A stretch of 64,000 bases of DNA from Wukongibacter sp050859025 (GCF_050859025.1 NZ_CP138200.1:3534001-3598000), one strand, 5' to 3'. Positions 1 through 9,319 are shown, numbered from the stretch's first letter. The notes: generated by a model from the sequence alone, not told the origin. Numbers and translations are program-made.

Positions 1-276
1 TTGAAATACAACCTCAATATCTACTTTGGCTTCAAGCTTTTTTACAAAGCTAAGTACTTTTTCGCCTTGAGGTCCTAGGCTTCCATTCATATTTTTCGGA
101 AGGCCTACAACTATCTTCTTTATATCCTTTTCAGCTATAAGCTCTCTTATTCTATTAATTGCGACCTTATTACTGGTTCTAATAATTGTTTCTACTCCCT
201 GTGCAGTCAATCCTAGCAGATCACTAACTGCAACTCCTACAGTCTTATCTCCTACATCTAGACCCATTATTCTCAT
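1..276 (-). CDS. ruvX: RuvX/YqgF-family RNase H-fold nuclease (3' part outside window)
   Basis: Reading the minus strand from the ATG at 274-276 gives 92 codons running off the left edge. The N-terminus MRIMGLDVGDKTVGVAVSD carries the RNase H-fold first-strand motif (GLDVGDKTVG) typical of YqgF/RuvX. Further on, VVGLPKNMNGSLGPQ matches the family's GLP-x-N-x-x-G segment. The family is a putative Holliday junction resolvase also linked to 16S rRNA 5' maturation, and acts in the cytosol. The start has a good RBS (AGAGG, 9 bases upstream). It is last in the minus-strand series alaS - ireB - (two genes) - ruvX; in many Firmicutes ruvX follows ireB directly. The C-terminal third is not visible. 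Confidence 0.9.
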   Translation of the reverse strand, partial: MRIMGLDVGDKTVGVAVSDLLGLTAQGVETIIRTSNKVAINRIRELIAEKDIKKIVVGLPKNMNGSLGPQGEKVLSFVKKLEAKVDIEVVFQ

Positions 277-298
277 ACTTAACCTCTTTCTTATATTC

Positions 299-1249
299 TT
301 ATACTACCTTGATACAAAATTCGGGACAATAGCTGCTGCAATATCCACAGAGTACACACTTCTCTCTGTCTACTACCAATTTATCATTCTCTATCTTAAG
401 AGCATTTGATTTACATGCTTTAACGCATTTTCCACATTTCTTGCACCAGAAATCAATATGAAGCTTTCTATTTTCCCTAGACAATTGACTTAAAATTTCT
501 TCTGGAACTTCTTTTCCATTAAACCTAAAGACATTAGCAATAACTTCTTCTGTCCTCTGCATACCAACCGCAATAGAATCAAGAAATGGTAGATTTAACA
601 CAAAATCAAAGCATTCATCTATGGAACTAAGAAGATTGCCTCCTCCTAGAGGCTTCATACCATATATTCCTTTATTCATCTTCTTAGCTTCCTTTAATGC
701 CTGAACCATATCTTCAGCAGTCCCATCCATTATCCCTAGACCATTTTTATTTATGAGGGGATGAATGACATCTATTTCATCAAACTTTAATGAGGCTTTA
801 ACTGCTGCTACAGTATGAGTAGAAATACCTACTGCTCTAATAAAACCTTTTTCCTTCATTTTTGTAAAATATTTTAATGCTTCATAATGCCCTTTAAGTG
901 TATATTTGTTTTCCTGTTCATGCAATAGGAAAATATCTATATAGTCTCTATCTAGTTCCTCCATAGCCTCCTTAAGGCTTTCTTCAGCTGTTTTCCTTGA
1001 ATATGCATAGGATTTTGTAGCAACGACTATATTCTTTGCATTATCTGCCCATAATGCCCTTTTTATATGGGGATAAGTTTTATATAGCTGGGCAGTATCT
1101 ATAAAATTAACGCCTCTATCTATAGCCTCATTTATTACCCTTGCCCCTTCATCAATAGGTAAGTTTGCTTGTAGTGGACCAATTGTTAAAGCCCCAAAGC
1201 AAAGCTTTGAGACCCTTATATCAGACTTTCCTAATATATTGTACTCCAT
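299..1249 (-). CDS. Aldo/keto reductase with C-terminal 2[4Fe-4S] ferredoxin domain
   Basis: 316 aa. The N-terminal ~260 residues form an aldo/keto reductase TIM barrel: the start ILGKSDIRVSKLCFGALTIG, the D-x-A-x-x-Y active-site segment (NFIDTAQLY), a Lys after strand 3 (VVATKSYAYS) and the His in DIFLLHEQE. The last ~45 residues hold two classic CxxCxxCxxxC clusters (CKKCGKCVKAC and CVLCGYCSSYC), so this is the ferredoxin-linked subgroup common in anaerobes. Its substrate is unknown; NAD(P)H- or ferredoxin-linked carbonyl reduction is the family expectation. The gene ends 22 bases before ruvX and may be cotranscribed with it. The start ATG follows an intergenic gap that carries two short palindromic repeats. 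Confidence 0.9.
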   Translation of the reverse strand: MEYNILGKSDIRVSKLCFGALTIGPLQANLPIDEGARVINEAIDRGVNFIDTAQLYKTYPHIKRALWADNAKNIVVATKSYAYSRKTAEESLKEAMEELDRDYIDIFLLHEQENKYTLKGHYEALKYFTKMKEKGFIRAVGISTHTVAAVKASLKFDEIDVIHPLINKNGLGIMDGTAEDMVQALKEAKKMNKGIYGMKPLGGGNLLSSIDECFDFVLNLPFLDSIAVGMQRTEEVIANVFRFNGKEVPEEILSQLSRENRKLHIDFWCKKCGKCVKACKSNALKIENDKLVVDREKCVLCGYCSSYCPEFCIKVV

Positions 1250-1265
1250 TGCCTAAACCTTTCTA

Positions 1266-1310
1266 TATAGAATGCACTTATAAACCCATATTTTCATTGC
1301 AATTTCTATA
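1266..1310. repeat. MITE family 1, internally deleted copy
   Basis: The 45-bp segment begins TATAGAATGCACTTATAAA and ends GCAATTTCTATA. These are the two ends of the ~100-bp palindromic element found at 7746-7847 and 11861-11959, with the middle missing. It lies just upstream of the aldo/keto reductase start. It is a recognisable relic of the family; it may also add a small hairpin to the leader. Confidence 0.55.
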
Positions 1311-1333
1311 AACGTGTATTTTTTCTACTAATA

Positions 1334-1412
1334 AATTGCATAATTATCTTCTAAAAAATTAATATATGTAATCTTAGAATCTCTAGATATATATCAAATT
1401 TATTATGCAATT
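1334..1412. repeat. Short palindromic element with 11-bp perfect terminal inverted repeats
   Basis: AATTGCATAAT at 1334-1344 is mirrored exactly by ATTATGCAATT at 1402-1412. A similar pair (AATTGCATAAT / ATTATGCATT) bounds 40266-40365. Two copies with the same ends suggest a small mobile or folded element, but the interiors do not obviously match, so the relation is tentative. It fills the gap between the aldo/keto reductase and the membrane phosphatase-like gene. Confidence 0.4.
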
Positions 1413-1433
1413 CTCCAAATCAAAATTATATAG

Positions 1434-3590
1434 TTATCTTACCTCATTACCAATTTCTTTAAACACTAAATACATTAGGGACATAGCTAAGTAAATAATT
1501 GAAGTGGCCGATGCAACTACTCCAGAATCATTAACCAAAAATGACACAATACATGAAATTAGAATTCCCAAAAGTCCCATAGAAAGATTAGTATATTTAT
1601 TAAAAATTCTTTTAGCTATACCAAATGGCCTATAAAATAGGATGCTTAAAAGTATTAAAGACGAAACCAATACCTTGCTCCATATACTAATACCAAACAA
1701 TCTTACATTCATGGAAATCTTTCTCTTTATAATCGAATATACTACATCCATGCCACCATTGTTTATTTGTCTTATAGCATTTGCTAAATGCGAACTGCTT
1801 TCTATAACATATAAATCAACTAATGCTAAAAAAATAACAAAAACAAAGACAGATGAAAGCATATATACATAGTGTTTAAATTGTAGCTTAGAGTTATAAA
1901 GCTTTAATGTCACAAACATAAAAGCAAAGGCTGCTGTAATGGTTCCTCCGACATTTGCTCCAAACTTTGGAAATCCAATCACTATAGTTATAAATATAAA
2001 TATAAAAGAAATAAAAATTTTATGTACCCTATACCTATCTAATAGGCCTGTAGTAAAAATGAGTGAAGCTCCCACCATCATGCCCATATATTCATTGCCT
2101 ATTCCATAGTATCTAGCTCCTATAATCGGATCATATCCTAAAAACGAAGTTTTTATTAGACCTGATCCCATCATAATATCCAGAGCTAATAAAATACACA
2201 TTAGTCCCGATAGAAAAATTATACTATCTAGGCTTGTCTTTCTTATATAAATAGAAATAAACGTTATGAGAACTGTTAAAATAACAATTTTCATAATGGC
2301 CTCATATATGCTAATTGCTTTAAACAATGGCAGTATAAGTATTGCTATAGGTATAGACATATTAGATAGCAAAAAATATTCTATATATCTATAAATTTTC
2401 AACCTATATTTTCCTGCCATTTGAATCATTACAAATGCAAAAAATGATACTATTATCTCATACATGGCAAATGAAAATAAAACACTTAGTCTATTTATAT
2501 AAACAAATGCAGTTCCATTATATATTTCATTAATAACTGTAAACTTTTCTTGTGCTTTTAATATATATACAGGTTTTCCTGTAAAAAAATTGATATTACT
2601 ATTAAAATATGCAGCTATATAAGGTGCAATATCAATATTACCGATTATTCCTTCTCTTCTTGTTGTGTCCGATGATAATATTCCATCTTCTATATCTCCA
2701 CCCGCTAAAATCACTGGTGTTAATCTCTTTCCAGAACTTACAGCTAAAGAGGATGGTGTTGGACTTAAAATTAATATCCTAGTATTTTTTTCATCTATCA
2801 GATTATACACATTTTTTATAAGTAAGTCTATATCAGATATAATTCTTTCCTTGAGTTTTATGTATACCTCAGGAGTTAAATTTGATTTATATCTCTCAAG
2901 TCTATATAAATCCCCTAGCTCAAGAATCATAACACCAGATTTTGGAGCTAACTCGTTATAGCCTTCTATCATCAAATTATAGTTAGTCTTTATCCCATAG
3001 GGGTACTCAGGATCATCTATATTAATACCCTCATCTATCAAGCCATAATCAACTAAACCTTTATCATCCATACCTATTAGTACACCTAGTCTAGTGGGCT
3101 TATCAGGAATATCTGAATTCCCTATAACCGAAATCTTAATATCATTCATACCTAAACTATTACCCAAAGCTCCTATATTAGGATTATAATCATTCTTTCT
3201 ATTTGTTTCTGCTAATCTAGCTATATCAATATTTACAATTTCCTTAGAGCCTATAGTATAACCAGTCCTTCTCTGGTATATCAAGGAATTTTCACTATCA
3301 AGCTCTTCAAATCTAGACGTATTGAAGCTAGCCTGTGATCTCGTACCACAACCAATAGTAAGAGATGAACTATAATCATTACTACTGCCATAGGCTCTAG
3401 TGTTCATAAGTCCTACGGCACCTTTATCCGCTAATTTATAAGTAAAGGGCATATCTTCAAGATCTTCAAGATCCATTTTGTTTACTAAAAAAATTATCAC
3501 CTTTTTTTCTAAGGTCTCAGAATATGATTGCAAAGAAGTAATCAATATTACTATAATTACTATCAATAAAATATATACAGCTTTTTTCAT
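1434..3590 (-). CDS. Polytopic membrane protein with extracellular alkaline-phosphatase-like domain
   Basis: 718 aa. A signal-anchor helix (residues ~3-24) is followed by a ~330-residue soluble domain and then about ten hydrophobic segments from residue ~360 to the end. The soluble domain ends in a segment resembling the metal-binding part of alkaline-phosphatase-fold enzymes (REGIIGNIDIAPYIAAYF, like the common NTDLAPT motif), and SLTIGCGTRSQAS could be the nucleophile region. Catalytic residues cannot be fixed by eye, so phosphatase or phosphotransferase activity is a guess. The likely site is the outer face of the membrane. It sits between ireB and the aldo/keto reductase, separated from ireB by 440 bases holding a repeat. 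The ATG has an AGGAGAG RBS. Confidence 0.6.
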   Translation of the reverse strand: MKKAVYILLIVIIVILITSLQSYSETLEKKVIIFLVNKMDLEDLEDMPFTYKLADKGAVGLMNTRAYGSSNDYSSSLTIGCGTRSQASFNTSRFEELDSENSLIYQRRTGYTIGSKEIVNIDIARLAETNRKNDYNPNIGALGNSLGMNDIKISVIGNSDIPDKPTRLGVLIGMDDKGLVDYGLIDEGINIDDPEYPYGIKTNYNLMIEGYNELAPKSGVMILELGDLYRLERYKSNLTPEVYIKLKERIISDIDLLIKNVYNLIDEKNTRILILSPTPSSLAVSSGKRLTPVILAGGDIEDGILSSDTTRREGIIGNIDIAPYIAAYFNSNINFFTGKPVYILKAQEKFTVINEIYNGTAFVYINRLSVLFSFAMYEIIVSFFAFVMIQMAGKYRLKIYRYIEYFLLSNMSIPIAILILPLFKAISIYEAIMKIVILTVLITFISIYIRKTSLDSIIFLSGLMCILLALDIMMGSGLIKTSFLGYDPIIGARYYGIGNEYMGMMVGASLIFTTGLLDRYRVHKIFISFIFIFITIVIGFPKFGANVGGTITAAFAFMFVTLKLYNSKLQFKHYVYMLSSVFVFVIFLALVDLYVIESSSHLANAIRQINNGGMDVVYSIIKRKISMNVRLFGISIWSKVLVSSLILLSILFYRPFGIAKRIFNKYTNLSMGLLGILISCIVSFLVNDSGVVASATSIIYLAMSLMYLVFKEIGNEVR

Positions 3591-3787
3591 TGGAGCTCTC
3601 TCCTAATTATCAATTTATGATTTAACACCATATATAGAATCAACTAGATAATATTAAGTGTTGACCATTATTAGTATTTCATACTACTAAAATAATGACA
3701 CCTTACAGGTTAATAAATCTCACTAAAAAAATGCAGTAGCTTTTATGATTTCAGCAAAATTTATCTAGAATTTTAAAGTGTCATGAC

Positions 3788-3891
3788 TATAGAGCTTCAA
3801 TTAGAACTACCAATTTATACTTATCAAAACCTCCTCTTAACGTAAGGTATTTGGGCATATATAAATTAAGTTCTACTATATGAACTCTATA
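3788..3891. repeat. MITE family 2, copy 1 (104 bp)
   Basis: Imperfect palindrome bounded by TATAGAGC and ACTCTATA. It has inner arms related to AATTTATACTTATCAAAA and ATATATAAATTAAG. It matches five other copies in the window, four of them 102-104 bp long (11999, 20638, 23845, 45338) and one shortened (63108). It occupies the 440-base gap between the membrane phosphatase-like gene and ireB, where I see no gene. Confidence 0.75.
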
Positions 3892-4030
3892 TAATTAATC
3901 GGGAGTTTAATCCAATGAACATTTAGATCTATGTATATTATAAAAAATTTATTTCATTTTTAAATTTACTATAAATCATAGGTCTTAGCTGTCAGATCCT
4001 CATATGCAAAATATTTATTATATTATATAG

Positions 4031-4303
4031 TTAGTCTTTCTGTATTTCATCTTCTAAATAATTCTTTAAAAGCTCTTCAATCAATTCATCTCTTTCAAGC
4101 TTCCTAATTACATTTCTTGCATTATTATGACTAGTAATGTAGGTAGGATCTCCCGATAAAAGATATCCTACAATTTGATTAACTGGATTATACCCCTTTT
4201 CCTTCAATGAGCTATAGACACTGGTTAATATAGTCTTAACTTCACTATCTATATCAGTTTCAACATTATACCTCATTGTAAAGTTATCAAATTTATCGCT
4301 CAT
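4031..4303 (-). CDS. ireB: IreB-family regulatory phosphoprotein (UPF0297)
   Basis: 90 aa, the usual family length. The core YNPVNQIVGYLLSGDPTYIT followed by SHNNARNVIRKLERDELIEELL is the hallmark of the IreB/YrzL family. In enterococci IreB is a small phosphoprotein substrate of the Ser/Thr kinase IreK that restrains cephalosporin resistance; elsewhere its role is little known. Thr residues near the N-terminus (for example NFTMRYN) are the candidate phosphosites by analogy. It lies 405 bases after alaS on the same strand, as in many Firmicutes. The intervening DNA holds a repeat and a hairpin. Confidence 0.95.
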   Translation of the reverse strand: MSDKFDNFTMRYNVETDIDSEVKTILTSVYSSLKEKGYNPVNQIVGYLLSGDPTYITSHNNARNVIRKLERDELIEELLKNYLEDEIQKD

Positions 4304-4424
4304 ATATACCCCTCCAAATATTTATTTGCTCTTTACTCTTTTATTATACATCATAGCTGCATTTTTCTACCAATCTTTTTATAATACACAGAAAATTATA
4401 AGCCCTATAACATATATCAAAATC

Positions 4425-4516
4425 AACTTGCCTAGCTAGTAAAATAGAAATGTTAAGTTTTAAGTGCTTAAGTGCTATTAATATACACTTCCCAGGGAAC
4501 TAGCCCAACAGGTTAA
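4425..4516. repeat. Repeat family 3, copy 1 (~90 bp)
   Basis: It runs from CCTAGCTAGTAAAATAGA through AAGTGCTTAAG and ATTAATATACAC to GGAACTAGCCCAACAGGTTAA. The same ordered blocks occur at 7376-7463 and, on the other strand, at 38081-38178. More divergent or half copies lie at 44366-44465, 15225-15270 and 29577-29630. The ends are only partly inverted (CTAGCTAGT versus ACTAG), so I call it a dispersed intergenic repeat rather than a proven MITE. Confidence 0.6.
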
Positions 4517-4535
4517 ATTATCTAGGTTTAATAAA

Positions 4536-4573
4536 GGGGCTGTTTCATAAAAGTATCTTATGAATTCAGCCCC
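4536..4573. terminator. Hairpin between alaS and ireB
   Basis: GGGGCTGTTTCATAA (4536-4550) pairs with TTATGAATTCAGCCCC (4558-4573), a strong stem with a 7-base loop. There is no clear T run on either side, so termination is uncertain. An almost identical stem occurs at 21504-21541, and a looser relative at 36381-36417, so it may be a repeated element. Confidence 0.5.
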
Positions 4574-4707
4574 CTAGGTGTTATAAAGAATAGATAAGGT
4601 TTAACTATTGAAAATTAGTGATTTGAGCTAGTATAAACTACTTATACATGCCTCAAGCCCCTAAATCTTAAATAACTTAAAATTTCACTATTCTGACTCC
4701 CCATATT

Positions 4708-7344
4708 CTATTCAACAAGTTCATATACCCTTGAAAGAGCTTTATCAATTTGTGATGGGTCCTTGCCTCCAGCTTGAGCCATATTTGGCCTTCCGCCACC
4801 TCCACCACCAGTGATTTGTGCAACCTCTTTAATTATTTTACCTGCGTGAACTCCCTTCTTTATAGCATCCTCTGATGCCATAGAAACCAAATTCACCTTT
4901 CCATCCTTATCACTAGCCAATACAACTAGACAGGATTCTAGTTTATCCTTCAGCTTATCACCAATGTTCCTCAGGCTATCCATGTCCAAGTTAGATATTT
5001 TATGAGCTATTACATTTATTCCATTAATTTCTCTACTAGATTTTAATATCTCATCTATGGACCCACTTGCTAATTTGTTCTTAAGCATTTCGTTTTCTTT
5101 TTGAAGTTTTTTCACTTCATCGTTAATTGTATCGATCTTTATCTCAATGTCATTAATATTTGACTTTAATGCCTTAGATATTCCCTTTAATCTATTATCC
5201 ATATCACTAATATATTTACATACTTCTTTCCCTGTTATAGCTTCTATTCTCCTTACTCCAGCTGCTACACCAGATTCACTTAATATCTTAAACATTCCTA
5301 TTTCACTTGAATTAAGAACATGGGTACCACCACATAGTTCCATACTGTAGTCTCCTACCTTTACTACTCGTACCGTTTCACCATATTTTTCTCCGAATAG
5401 TGCCGTTGCACCAGCTTTCTTTGCCTCATCGATGGTCATATTATTAATATCTACATCTAAAGCTTCAAATATTTGTTCATTCACTAATTTCTCAACCTTA
5501 GCAAGCTCTTCTTTAGATACTGCTTCAAAGTGTGTAAAGTCAAATCTTAATTTCTCTGGAGTTACTAATGAACCTGCCTGTTCCACATGATTCCCTATTA
5601 TCTCCTTTAATGCTTTGTGCAACAGATGAGTAGTAGTATGGTTTCTTGTAGTATTCATACGTTTTTCCATATCTACTACAACCTTCACATGCTCATCCTT
5701 TTTAAATCTTCCTTCAATAACCTTTCCCTTATGGACTATATGCTCATCAGGCCCCATTTGTACCTTGTTAGAATCCAACACTTCAATCTTTGCATTTTCT
5801 TTATAGATTACACCAACATCGCCAACTTGACCTCCTCCTTCTGGATAAAGAGGAGTTGATTCAAGTACTATTTTAACCATGTCGCCTTCATTTACTTCAG
5901 AAACTAATTCTCCGTCCTTTATAAGGGCTAAAATCTCAGTGTATATACTAAAATCATTGTATCCAACAAAATCAGATTTAGCTTTTTCTCCAATAACAAT
6001 TTGATGACCCTTTTCCCAACCAAGTTCTTCCATGTCTTTCCTAGCAGCCCTTGCTCTTTCTCTTTGCATCTCCATTTCTCTATTAAAGCCTTCTATATCA
6101 ACCTTCATATTTTCCTCTTCAAGAATTTCCATTGTTAAATCTAGTGGAAAGCCATAGGTGTCATATAGCTTAAAAGCATCTTCACCAAGTAAGATCTTAT
6201 CCTCTGATAGCATCAACTGATGAACATATTCCTTCAATCTCTCTATACCTTGGTCTATTGTCTTTTGGAATTTCTCTTCTTCAAGAGAAATTATCTTTTT
6301 AATATAGTCTTCTCTCTCTACAAGCTCCGTATATGACTCCCCATAGGCCTGTATAACCTTATCTACTAGCTCTGTTAAAAAGCTTTTTTCAACTCCTAAG
6401 ATCTTTCCATGTCTAGCCGCTCTTCTTAAAAGCCTTCTAAGCACATAACCTCTTCCTTCATTGCTTGGAATTATACCATCGCTAACCATGAATGTAACTG
6501 CTTTAACATGGTCAGTTATAATTCTGATTGAAATGTCATCCTTATCATTTTTACCATATTCCTTCTCTGAAATATCTAAAACTCCATTTAGTATATGTCT
6601 TATAGTATCTACTTCAAAAATAGTGTCAACATTTTGCATTATACAAGCCACTCTTTCGAGTCCCATACCAGTATCTATATTTGGATTTGGTAGCTTGTGA
6701 TAAGTCCCTTCATCGTCCTTTTCAAATTGAGTAAATACGTGGTTCCAAAACTCTACAAATCTATCACACTCACATCCGGGTTTACAATCAGGACAGTCAC
6801 AACCATAATCTGAACCTCTATCAAAATATATTTCTGAGCAAGGTCCACATGGGCCTGTTCCAATTTCCCAGAAGTTATCTTCCTTACCTAGCTTCACTAT
6901 TCTTTCCTTTGGAAAACCAATTTCATTCTGCCAAATATCAAAAGCCTCGTCATCTTCTTCATAAACAGATACCCAAAGCTTTTCAATCGGCATCTTTAAA
7001 TGCTCAGTACAAAATTCCCATCCCCATGAGATAGACTCCTTTTTGAAGTAATCACCAAAGGAGAAGTTACCAAGCATTTCAAAGAATGTAGCATGTCTTG
7101 CTGTTTTACCTACATTCTCAATATCTCCTGTTCGAATACACTTTTGACATGTAGCCATTCTTTTACTTGGCGGAACCTCTGCACCCATAAAATAAGGCTT
7201 AAGAGGAGCCATACCTGCATTTATCAATAGTAGACTCTTATCTTTTTGAGGTACTAAAGGATAACTATCTCTAACATAATGGTCCTTACTTTTAAAAAAC
7301 TCTAGAAACTTCTTTCTTATTTCGTTTAATCCCATTTTTTCCAT
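4708..7344 (-). CDS. alaS: Alanyl-tRNA synthetase
   Basis: 878 aa, the full family length. It charges tRNA-Ala in the cytosol. Seen in order: the class II catalytic core from the N-terminus (RKKFLEFFKSKDH; NFSFGDYFKKESI; GMGLERVACIMQ), the tRNA-binding middle, the editing domain with the zinc motif HTTTHLLHKAL and the later C-x-x-x-H segment (MELCGGTHV), a coiled coil, and the C-Ala domain with the glycine-rich run before RPNMAQAGGKDPSQ. The start is ATG with a GGAGG RBS. It is controlled by the T-box leader immediately upstream. Order permease - alaS - ireB matches other Firmicutes. Confidence 0.98.
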   Translation of the reverse strand: MEKMGLNEIRKKFLEFFKSKDHYVRDSYPLVPQKDKSLLLINAGMAPLKPYFMGAEVPPSKRMATCQKCIRTGDIENVGKTARHATFFEMLGNFSFGDYFKKESISWGWEFCTEHLKMPIEKLWVSVYEEDDEAFDIWQNEIGFPKERIVKLGKEDNFWEIGTGPCGPCSEIYFDRGSDYGCDCPDCKPGCECDRFVEFWNHVFTQFEKDDEGTYHKLPNPNIDTGMGLERVACIMQNVDTIFEVDTIRHILNGVLDISEKEYGKNDKDDISIRIITDHVKAVTFMVSDGIIPSNEGRGYVLRRLLRRAARHGKILGVEKSFLTELVDKVIQAYGESYTELVEREDYIKKIISLEEEKFQKTIDQGIERLKEYVHQLMLSEDKILLGEDAFKLYDTYGFPLDLTMEILEEENMKVDIEGFNREMEMQRERARAARKDMEELGWEKGHQIVIGEKAKSDFVGYNDFSIYTEILALIKDGELVSEVNEGDMVKIVLESTPLYPEGGGQVGDVGVIYKENAKIEVLDSNKVQMGPDEHIVHKGKVIEGRFKKDEHVKVVVDMEKRMNTTRNHTTTHLLHKALKEIIGNHVEQAGSLVTPEKLRFDFTHFEAVSKEELAKVEKLVNEQIFEALDVDINNMTIDEAKKAGATALFGEKYGETVRVVKVGDYSMELCGGTHVLNSSEIGMFKILSESGVAAGVRRIEAITGKEVCKYISDMDNRLKGISKALKSNINDIEIKIDTINDEVKKLQKENEMLKNKLASGSIDEILKSSREINGINVIAHKISNLDMDSLRNIGDKLKDKLESCLVVLASDKDGKVNLVSMASEDAIKKGVHAGKIIKEVAQITGGGGGGRPNMAQAGGKDPSQIDKALSRVYELVE

Positions 7345-7375
7345 TTAAATTCCTCCTTGTTTATTATTTATAATT

Positions 7376-7463
7376 CGCCTAGCTAGTAAAATAGATTTTC
7401 CAAATGTCAAATACTTAAGGAATATTGATATCTTTCGCCCAAAGAGCTGATACGACAAGTTAA
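7376..7463. repeat. Repeat family 3, copy 2
   Basis: Begins GCCTAGCTAGTAAAATAGA and ends ACAAGTTAATC, matching the blocks of the copy at 4425-4516. It lies between the T-box terminator and the alaS ribosome binding site, so it is transcribed as part of the alaS leader. Confidence 0.55.
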
Positions 7464-7580
7464 TCTAAAAATTATATAAAAAAGTCCTCAATAAAGTGTT
7501 TTAAAGTTGACCTTCTTTAAATAAATAACGAGTATTATATCAATTAATTAATTTAAAAAGCTTATAATTTCCTATGCATT

Positions 7581-7630
7581 GAAAAAACCCTCGTCTCTAT
7601 ATATACATAATATACATATAGGGACGAGGG
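7581..7630 (-). terminator. Rho-independent terminator of the T-box leader
   Basis: The stem CCCTCGTC with a distant GACGAGGG partner and a TTTTTTC run on the minus strand forms the regulated terminator. It competes with the antiterminator that contains the T-box sequence at 7637-7650. Confidence 0.85.
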
Positions 7631-7745
7631 ATTGCTCGCGGTACCACCCTAATTATTATCTGTAGATACAGTGTATCTACCAAGATAATCGCTTAGTAGG
7701 CATTTTAACGTATGCCAACCGTTAACTTCTAATTATACTAATAGC

Positions 7746-7847
7746 TATAGAAATCGCAATAAATCTTTTACATTTTGATTCCTTGAAAAGCCTTGAAACG
7801 TTGGCTATTCAAAAAATCAAAATGTAGATTTATAAGTGCGTTCTATA
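7746..7847. repeat. MITE family 1, full copy inside the T-box leader
   Basis: 102-bp imperfect palindrome from TATAGAAATCGCAATAAAT to GATTTATAAGTGCGTTCTATA with inner arms ACATTTTGATT / AATCAAAATGT. It is about 90% identical to the reverse complement of 11861-11959. It lies wholly within the alaS T-box leader, in the linker between stem I and the antiterminator. Confidence 0.75.
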
Positions 7848-8092
7848 TAATAGTATATTTTTCAAAGCTAAAGCTCAAGAGCTGCTTCAGATATCCTTAA
7901 ACAAGGGTTTTACAGCCTAAGAATTATTTAAAACTCCATGAACCCTCTCTCTACGGATTAGGTGTATCCTACTACTCTCCATCGTAGCGAAATTTATCAA
8001 CTTTGTCAGTTGATTATACAAAATATCTTAGAATTTGTCAATGATAATAATTCTATTTTAACTCCAGATTATTCATAAATAATTCGGTTTAA

Positions 8093-9319
8093 CTATATCT
8101 TAACCAAAATTTTCAATAAATATTTTAATACAATCTTAATACTTGCTGCAATAGGTACAGCAAATATTAATCCAGCAATTCCAAATAGTTCACCGCCAAT
8201 CAATAGGGAAATTATAACAAATACAGGATGAAGCCCAACGCTATCTCCCACTATCTTAGGCTGCAGTACTGCACTCTCAATTTGCTGTATTAAGAAGAAA
8301 GCTATTGTAACCCATATAGCCTTAATTGGTCTATCTAAAAAAGCTATGACTACAGCAGGTATTGCTCCTATAATTGGTCCAAAGTATGGTATCACATTTC
8401 CTATACCAGCAATGGCACCTATTAGTAGAGCAAACTCTACTTTTAAAATAAGCAGTGCGATTATGCTGATTATACCTACCAATGCAGCAACTATAAATTG
8501 TCCCCTAATAAAGTTATTTAAAAGCTTGTTGACGTCTCTAAAAATACATACTATTTCACTTCTAATCCTTTTCGGAACAGCCAATAGTACCTTTCTCTTG
8601 AAAAAGTCACTATCCTTTAAAAAGTAAAATGTGTAGATTGGAACCAGCACTATACCAATTATATTTGAAAAAATGTTTAAACTTTTTTCGGTAATTTTTC
8701 TAATATAATCTATAATAAATATCTGAAAATTGTCTAAGTATTCCCTAAATGCTACGTCTATCCCTATAAGTTCCCTGGGAAGATGACTCATGCTGTCTAA
8801 ATATTTTATGTATATTGTATTAGAAAATTCAATAACTTCGTTGGTATATGTAGGTAAAGTTTCAGCAAATTCCTTTATTTCACTTATCATTTTTGGAATA
8901 ACAGTTATTGATAAGGAAAGTATTGATACAGCAATTATTATATATATTATTATAACACTCCATAATCTTGAAAGCCTAAATTCAGTTAGCTTATTTACTA
9001 TGGGATTTAAAAGATACGATATCACCACTGACCAAAGTATAGGCATTAATATGGATATAAGCAAACCTCTAAAAGTAGTCACTAGAGCAAATAGACATAT
9101 TACAAGAATAATCAAGGTTATTATTAGATTATTTCTTCTGTTTATTACAATCTTCTTTTTATGTGCAATATATTTATTACCGATATTAATTAAATAATAT
9201 ACACACATCATTAGTAAAAAAAATAGTAGTACATTAACTGCTATTTTAGTTATTACATAAAAATGATCTATAGATTTTGATTCAGCAAGCAATGTCAATA
9301 GAAATACATTTCCATTCAT
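8093..9319 (-). CDS. AI-2E/PerM-family membrane permease
   Basis: 408 aa with about eight hydrophobic segments: one or two near the N-terminus, two closely spaced around residues 65-105, one near 120-145, and a C-terminal block from ~215. The C-terminal signature GIGNVIPYFGPIIGAIPAVVIAF and QIESAVLQPKIVGDSVGLHP is typical of the AI-2E transporter (PF01594, YrrI-like) family. Substrates are largely undefined, and a quorum-signal role should not be assumed. Its position upstream of alaS on the same strand mirrors yrrI in Bacillus. The start ATG is preceded only by a weak GGTGAT RBS. Confidence 0.88.
   Translation of the reverse strand: MNGNVFLLTLLAESKSIDHFYVITKIAVNVLLFFLLMMCVYYLINIGNKYIAHKKKIVINRRNNLIITLIILVICLFALVTTFRGLLISILMPILWSVVISYLLNPIVNKLTEFRLSRLWSVIIIYIIIAVSILSLSITVIPKMISEIKEFAETLPTYTNEVIEFSNTIYIKYLDSMSHLPRELIGIDVAFREYLDNFQIFIIDYIRKITEKSLNIFSNIIGIVLVPIYTFYFLKDSDFFKRKVLLAVPKRIRSEIVCIFRDVNKLLNNFIRGQFIVAALVGIISIIALLILKVEFALLIGAIAGIGNVIPYFGPIIGAIPAVVIAFLDRPIKAIWVTIAFFLIQQIESAVLQPKIVGDSVGLHPVFVIISLLIGGELFGIAGLIFAVPIAASIKIVLKYLLKILVKI

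Larger units (their letters stand above)
7581..8005 (-). promoter_or_regulatory. T-box riboswitch controlling alaS
   Basis: On the minus strand the conserved T-box sequence AGGGTGGTACCGCG (complement of 7637-7650) precedes a terminator stem CCCTCGTC / GACGAGGG (7588-7595, 7623-7630) and a T run (7581-7587). Stem I lies upstream from about 8005. It includes AGAGAGGG and the segment GAAGCAGC, where GCA (7883-7885) is a plausible alanine specifier codon. Uncharged tRNA-Ala would pair with the specifier and the GG-T-box bulge and favour the antiterminator. Unusually, a ~100-bp palindromic repeat (7746-7847) is inserted between stem I and the antiterminator. Confidence 0.92.

Noticed and set aside
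8790..9197. 135-codon plus-strand frame opposite the permease
   Set aside because: It is antisense to a clear membrane-protein gene, has no RBS and mirrors hydrophobic codons of the real gene.
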